Assembly (NCBI RefSeq): GCF_003852705.1
Contig: NZ_REFA01000001.1
Coordinates: 124,001 to 188,000 of the forward strand
Length of the DNA stretch: 64,000 nucleotides
DNA from: Amniculibacterium aquaticum
Lineage (GTDB): Bacteria; Bacteroidota; Bacteroidia; Flavobacteriales; Weeksellaceae
Direction: 5' to 3'
Part shown: positions 60,535 to 64,000 of the stretch, in pieces
Layout of the letters: each line of letters opens with the position of its first letter
Numbering within the stretch: position 1 is the stretch's first letter
Made by a program: the position numbers and the translations under genes
Notes under the pieces: generated by a model
The model's input: the letters and a program-made list of their open reading frames with translations, nothing else
Databases searched by the model: none
What the model was told of the DNA's origin: nothing

Positions 60535-60873
60535 ATGAATTGGATTATACTCATTATTGCAGGATTGTTTGAAACGGGATTTGCCATTTGTCTTGGAAAA
60601 GCACAACAGTCCGAAGGGCGCGAAAGTCTATTTTGGTGGTTGGGATTTGTGATCAGCCTATCGATGTCTATGTTTCTTATGTACAAAGCGATTTCTGGTG
60701 AAAATGCAATTCCCATCGGCACAGCTTATGCTGTTTGGACGGGAATTGGTGCTGTGGGAGGTGTGCTCTCCGGAATTATTTTGTTCAAAGAACCCATTGT
60801 TTTTTGGAGGATGTTCTTTGTGACGACATTAATTATTTCTGTTGTCGGGCTGAAAGCGGTTAGCGAACATTAA
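60535..60873 (+). CDS. SMR family efflux protein, SugE/Gdx-like
   Basis: A 112-residue four-TM small multidrug resistance protein. MNWIILIIAGLFETGFAI holds the membrane Glu (about residue 13) that binds substrate and proton. The GTAYAVWTGIGAVGGVLSGI block in TM3 is the SMR signature and is closest to SugE/Gdx proteins, many of which export guanidinium. No guanidine riboswitch can fit in the 5-nt leader. It is convergent with the lipoprotein gene, with 1 nt between the stops. Confidence 0.9.
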   Translation: MNWIILIIAGLFETGFAICLGKAQQSEGRESLFWWLGFVISLSMSMFLMYKAISGENAIPIGTAYAVWTGIGAVGGVLSGIILFKEPIVFWRMFFVTTLIISVVGLKAVSEH

Positions 60874-60874
60874 T

Positions 60875-61231
60875 TTATCTCGCTGCACTGATGCCAATTA
60901 GTATAGCGCCTGCAGCTCCAATTACGGTACCAACCGTAGTAACAGTTGCTTTGGTATTGTCCCTCACTCCGGTCACATTGCCTTTAGCTAAAGAAATTTG
61001 GATGCTGTCTTTTTTCCCTGTAAAACCAATAATGCTGTCGTTTTTTATTTTGTGAAATCTCATTTTTTGCTTTAACTTGCTGTCTCTTAGTGAGAATGAG
61101 TATGACTTTCCACTTTGTAATTGCGAATAATCGTTTTTGCTAAGATCATCGGAATATTTGGTCGTTGCACAAGAGGAGGCAACGAATAAACTTGCAAATA
61201 AAATTGATTTTAAAGGTAAATGTTTTTTCAT
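60875..61231 (-). CDS. Small lipoprotein of unknown function
   Basis: A 118-residue lipoprotein: signal MKKHLPLKSILFASLFVASSC with lipidation at Cys21, then ATTKYSDD. The mature part is charged (SLRDSKLKQKMRFHKIKNDS, IIGFTGKKDSIQISLAKG). The C terminus is a hydrophobic Gly/Ala/Val helix (VTTVGTVIGAAGAILIGISA) that could insert in or lie on a membrane. I do not recognise a family. It has a TACATTTG promoter 19 nt upstream. Confidence 0.75.
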   Translation of the reverse strand: MKKHLPLKSILFASLFVASSCATTKYSDDLSKNDYSQLQSGKSYSFSLRDSKLKQKMRFHKIKNDSIIGFTGKKDSIQISLAKGNVTGVRDNTKATVTTVGTVIGAAGAILIGISAAR

Positions 61232-61250
61232 TTTTAAAATATTTATCGTT

Positions 61251-61258
61251 CAAATGTA
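61251..61258 (-). promoter_or_regulatory. -7 promoter box for the small lipoprotein gene
   Basis: TACATTTG on the minus strand, 19 nt before the ATG. Confidence 0.65.
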
Positions 61259-61290
61259 TTATAATTTTGAATAATATCCTAATAGAGATG

Positions 61291-62793
61291 CTACTTCTTT
61301 AATTTATCTAAGAAATCAGCAATTTTTCTATCATTGGATAATCTCGGGATTTTGTTTTGTCCTCCCAATTTCCCTTCCGATTTTGCGTAATCCTGAAAAG
61401 CATTTTTTTGCAACCTCGTTATTTTTAGGGTTTGAAGGATATTTCCAGAGATTAAATCGTCATAATACGAATTTCTTTTTCTCAGCTCAAGATCCAATTT
61501 TTGCCTAAAATCTTCCAAGTTTTCCGGTTCTTTTTCAAATTCAAAAAACCATTCGTGATACGGCAAAGATTGATTTTCTGGATTCACTTGTGGAGCCAGA
61601 TGAAACTCGGTTATCTGGGCAGGAAAAGTTTCCACGGTATCTTTTAGTGCGGCTTCAACCTCACCGGCAATCACATGTTCTCCAAACGCCGAGGTATAAT
61701 GAGAAGTCCTTCCGGTAACCAAGATTCGGTACGGTTTTTTAGAAATAAATTTGATGACATCTCCAATCGAATAAGCCCAAAGTCCGGAATTGGTGGTCAG
61801 GATCAGGGCATAATCTTTATTCAGTTCTACTTCTTTCAGGGTCAGTCTTCTGGCATTTTCTTTTCCAAATTCTTCTAACGGAATAAATTCATAGAAAATC
61901 CCGTGATGGGTGAGCAGCAAAAGCCCTTCTTCTTTATAATGGTCTTGGAAGGCAAAAAAGCCTTCGCTGGCAGGGAAGGTCTGTACAACATCTACCTCAG
62001 CGCCCAAAAGTTCCTGCATTTTTTGTCGGTACGGCTCATAATTGACCCCTCCGGTGATGATGAGTTGAAGGTTGGGGAAGAGTTCTTTTATTTTTTTACC
62101 ATTCCTTTCGATGAGTTTTTCAAAATACATGATGAGCCAAGGCGGTATGCCCGAGATCAGGGTCATGTTTTCTTTTTCGGTTTCCTTTACGATCGTGTCC
62201 ACTTTGGTCTCCCAATCATCAATGATGTTGGTTTCGTATTTTGGGAGTCTGTTTTTTTGTAAATACTGCGGGATGTGGTGGGCAACAATTCCGGAAAGTC
62301 GTCCGGTTTTTATGTCGGCAATTTCCTCCAATTCTGGACTTCCCTGCAAGAAAATCATTTTCCCACACACAAAATCGGCGTTATTTTTTTGTGAAATATA
62401 ATGGAAGATGGCACTTTGTGCGGCTTTTACCTGACAGTCGATGCCTTCTTTGGTTAGTGGGATGTACTTGGTGCCCGAAGTGGTGCCGGAAGTTTTTGCA
62501 AAATATTCCGGTTTCTCGGGATACAAGATGTTTCGGTCTCCATGTTTTATTTTTTCAATGTACGGCTTCAGTCCTTCGTAGTCGGTGATGGGTACAGATT
62601 TTTGAAAATCTTCTATGGTTTTTATTTGTCCAAATTGATGGGCAATGCCAAAGAGTGTTTTTTCGGATCTTTTCACCAAGTCCAACAAGAGTTGCTCTTG
62701 CAATTGAACTCCGTTTTGTTTGAAGTTTTCACAATCGGAAAGGTGTTTTTTAGCCCAAACTTTGGCTGCTTTTTTCTTGAAGAATTTTAACAT
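61291..62793 (-). CDS. GH3 auxin-responsive promoter family protein (acyl-acid-amide ligase-like)
   Basis: A 500-residue protein of the GH3 branch of the adenylating (ANL) enzymes. The ATP-binding loop is FAKTSGTTSGTKYIPLT. Later come TFPASEGFFAFQDH (the acyl-substrate/adenylate region) and YALILTTNSGLWAYSIGDVIKF, ending in ILVTGRTSHYTSAFGEHV, the GH3-typical hinge. Plant GH3 enzymes conjugate amino acids to hormone carboxylates; the bacterial substrate is not established. It is cytoplasmic. The ATG lies 4 nt after a TAATTTTG box, predicting a leaderless mRNA. Confidence 0.9.
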   Translation of the reverse strand: MLKFFKKKAAKVWAKKHLSDCENFKQNGVQLQEQLLLDLVKRSEKTLFGIAHQFGQIKTIEDFQKSVPITDYEGLKPYIEKIKHGDRNILYPEKPEYFAKTSGTTSGTKYIPLTKEGIDCQVKAAQSAIFHYISQKNNADFVCGKMIFLQGSPELEEIADIKTGRLSGIVAHHIPQYLQKNRLPKYETNIIDDWETKVDTIVKETEKENMTLISGIPPWLIMYFEKLIERNGKKIKELFPNLQLIITGGVNYEPYRQKMQELLGAEVDVVQTFPASEGFFAFQDHYKEEGLLLLTHHGIFYEFIPLEEFGKENARRLTLKEVELNKDYALILTTNSGLWAYSIGDVIKFISKKPYRILVTGRTSHYTSAFGEHVIAGEVEAALKDTVETFPAQITEFHLAPQVNPENQSLPYHEWFFEFEKEPENLEDFRQKLDLELRKRNSYYDDLISGNILQTLKITRLQKNAFQDYAKSEGKLGGQNKIPRLSNDRKIADFLDKLKK

Positions 62794-62797
62794 GTAA

Positions 62798-62805
62798 CAA
62801 AATTA
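62798..62805 (-). promoter_or_regulatory. -7 promoter box giving a leaderless GH3 mRNA
   Basis: TAATTTTG on the minus strand ends 4 nt before the ATG at 62793, immediately after the terminator of the upstream gene. Confidence 0.65.
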
Positions 62806-62806
62806 C

Positions 62807-62837
62807 AAAAGCCTACAAAATAATCTGTAGGCTTTTT
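62807..62837. terminator. Terminator of the Lys-rich exported protein gene
   Basis: AAAAGCCTACA (62807-62817) pairs with TGTAGGCTTTT (62826-62836). On the minus strand the stem's own T-run ends the transcript. Confidence 0.75.
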
Positions 62838-62862
62838 GAGAAAAATGAAAAGTTATGATTTT

Positions 62863-63177
62863 TTATTTTTTGTGCTCTTTGTATCTTTTATCCGGAGTGC
62901 CGTCTTTTTTCAAGTGCTTGTTTTCCTTGAATCGTTTGTCCACGGTGCCGTCTTTTTTAAGTTTGAGCCCTGTTTTGTTTGTCGACTCTTTAACTTTAGC
63001 AGCCTCTTTTTTAGCTGAAGTTTCTATTTTGGCTGCTTTTTTTTCAACTTTTTGTTTTTCAACTTTCAAAGCCTTTGTAGGAGGTGGGGTAGTAACGGTT
63101 GTTGCTGCCTGTGTGTGTTGTGCTTGTGCCAGTCCCAATCCTAAAATGATGGACATTGCAGTAAGAAATTTTTTCAT
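62863..63177 (-). CDS. Lys-rich exported protein with C-terminal repeat
   Basis: A 104-residue protein. I start at the ATG giving MKKFLTAMSIILGLGLAQAQ, a signal peptide. The mature chain is Ala/Lys/Thr-rich and probably helical (about 38-68, KALKVEKQKVEKKAAKIETS). A two-copy repeat LKKDGT-x-DKR-x-KE-x-K follows (LKKDGTVDKRFKENK, LKKDGTPDKRYKEHK) and forms the C terminus. I know similar short proteins in this group but not a function. High charge suggests binding to cell wall, LPS or nucleic acid; this is speculation. Confidence 0.75.
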   Translation of the reverse strand: MKKFLTAMSIILGLGLAQAQHTQAATTVTTPPPTKALKVEKQKVEKKAAKIETSAKKEAAKVKESTNKTGLKLKKDGTVDKRFKENKHLKKDGTPDKRYKEHKK

Positions 63178-63240
63178 TATTTTATTATTTTGATGTTGTA
63201 AATGTAGGAAATATTTAAAATGGGCAAAATCTTTTTTCAC

Positions 63241-63459
63241 AAATTAACCAATTTTTATAAATTCTTAAAATAAACTTAAGGTTGGCCCAAGAATCAGTCA
63301 CGATGAAGGAACATTAAGAGCTTAGAACATCTATAAAATTCCTTTCTAAATTCCGCTTACCCGTTTTTCATTCTTTGTATAATGTTTACCTTTGCTGAGC
63401 TCTAACGATTTCGGACTTTGTTCCCAAATCGTGTTTGGCGTTTATGCAAAATACAGTTT
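63241..63459. other. Non-coding gap between the Lys-rich gene and mfd
   Basis: Only the mfd -7 box at 63387-63394 and a 65-nt leader are recognisable. No ORF or repeat is supported. Confidence 0.5.
63387..63394 (+). promoter_or_regulatory. -7 promoter box for mfd
   Basis: TACCTTTG lies 65 nt before the ATG. Confidence 0.55.
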
Positions 63460-64000
63460 ATGTCTCTTAAAACCATCAACCAAACCCTAATCCCATCTTT
63501 GTTGAAACAAGGATTTGGACAGGAAATTTTTGATCTTTCCGAAAAAAATCAACATGTTTTTATTAAAGGAACGGCCGGATCCTTCTCCACAATTTTTGTT
63601 GCCGAACTTTTTCTTAGCTCAGGTTTGGATGTTCTTTTTGTTTTGGATGACAAAGAAACTGCGTTTTATGCCACAACAGAATTGGAAGAAATGTTGGGCG
63701 AGGATAAAGTCCTGTACTTCCCAGAAACTTTGGTACAGCCCTACCAAATCGAGAAAACCCAAAATGCCAATATCGTACTGAGAACAGAAGTCTTGAACCG
63801 ATTGAACACGGACAAAAACCCGAAAGTCATCGTAACTCATGCACTTGCACTTTCGGAAAAAGTGATTAAAAAAGAAGATTTTAAAGCCATCACGCATCAG
63901 ATAAAAGTGGGTGAGCGGTTGGATTTTGATTTCACGGAAGAATTGCTGCGCCAGTTTTCCTTCAATTTTGTAGATTTTGTCTCCCAACCTGGAGAGTTTT
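63460..64000 (+). CDS. mfd: Transcription-repair coupling factor Mfd, N-terminal part (cut by window end)
   Basis: The first ~180 residues of a long protein, open to the last base. It begins MSLKTINQTLIPSLLKQGFG. The UvrB-like N-terminal domain of Mfd is recognisable: VFIKGTAGSFSTIFVAELFL (degenerate Walker A position), LFVLDDKETAFYATTELEEM, VLYFPETLVQPYQIEKTQNA, NIVLRTEVLNRLN, and FVDFVSQPGEF near the window end. Mfd removes RNA polymerase stalled at DNA damage and recruits UvrA. The helicase motors lie outside the window. Confidence 0.88.
   Translation, partial: MSLKTINQTLIPSLLKQGFGQEIFDLSEKNQHVFIKGTAGSFSTIFVAELFLSSGLDVLFVLDDKETAFYATTELEEMLGEDKVLYFPETLVQPYQIEKTQNANIVLRTEVLNRLNTDKNPKVIVTHALALSEKVIKKEDFKAITHQIKVGERLDFDFTEELLRQFSFNFVDFVSQPGEF

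Overview
This A+T-rich window comes from the chromosome of a Bacteroidota species, class Flavobacteriia, most likely the Chryseobacterium/Weeksellaceae group. The evidence is the TAnnTTTG -7 promoter boxes before most transcription units, type IX secretion (T9SS) sorting domains of types A and B, GLPGLI-family and DUF3276 proteins, bacillithiol deacetylase BshB1, a long NusB followed by a DUF1573 lipoprotein and YajC, and an exbB-exbD-exbD-tonB cluster. I saw no prophage, plasmid functions, CRISPR array or rRNA. The species call is inference.

Layout. 1-2.6 kb: end of a surface-polysaccharide operon (GT61, sugar aminotransferase, GT2). 2.6-8.4 kb: cupin, gltX, accA, a secreted M28 peptidase, a small unknown secreted protein, tsf. 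8.5-19.6 kb: three consecutive giant paralogous T9SS cargo proteins, with a MITE-like element between the second and third. 19.7-24.6 kb: ribE, orphan histidine kinase, trmN6, ftsE, rpmH (52 codons) and a DHH phosphoesterase. 24.6-26.4 kb: a scar holding a broken outer-membrane-protein gene, a deleted IS30-family element, a hydrolase and a recurring flavobacterial intergenic repeat. 26.4-30.9 kb: OmpA lipoprotein, tilS, dsbD-like. 30.9-34.7 kb: small cysteine-rich secreted protein, GLPGLI protein and TonB-receptor-like barrel in one operon. 34.7-38.7 kb: O-methyltransferase, NlpC/P60 protein lacking its catalytic Cys, DUF1648 protein, waaA, and a convergent GT2. 39.4-42.7 kb: a DUF1800/DUF1501 pair, each interrupted by one in-frame TAA. 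42.7-52.4 kb: leuS, the TonB energy-transduction operon with a PstS-like lipoprotein and a TPR protein, bshB1. 52.4-64 kb: tRNA-His, DUF3276, ABC exporter, nusB-DUF1573-yajC, a fourth type-B T9SS cargo, divergent MFS and SMR pumps, a lipoprotein, a GH3-family enzyme, a Lys-rich secreted protein and the start of mfd.

The genes fall into three groups. The first is housekeeping: three translation factors/synthetases, ribosomal protein L34, tRNA enzymes, nusB, yajC and mfd. The second is cell envelope: polysaccharide glycosyltransferases, waaA, TonB system, OmpA, DsbD and outer-membrane receptors. The third is a T9SS secretome of six cargo genes, one of them disrupted.

The observations most worth following are the paired nonsense codons in DUF1800/DUF1501, the catalytically altered NlpC/P60 protein, five genes whose -7 box ends only 4-5 nt before the ATG (leaderless transcripts), the IS30 relic and the gene it borders, two other intergenic repeats, and the three-gene operon with a small Cys-rich secreted protein. 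None is proven to be a new system from sequence alone.
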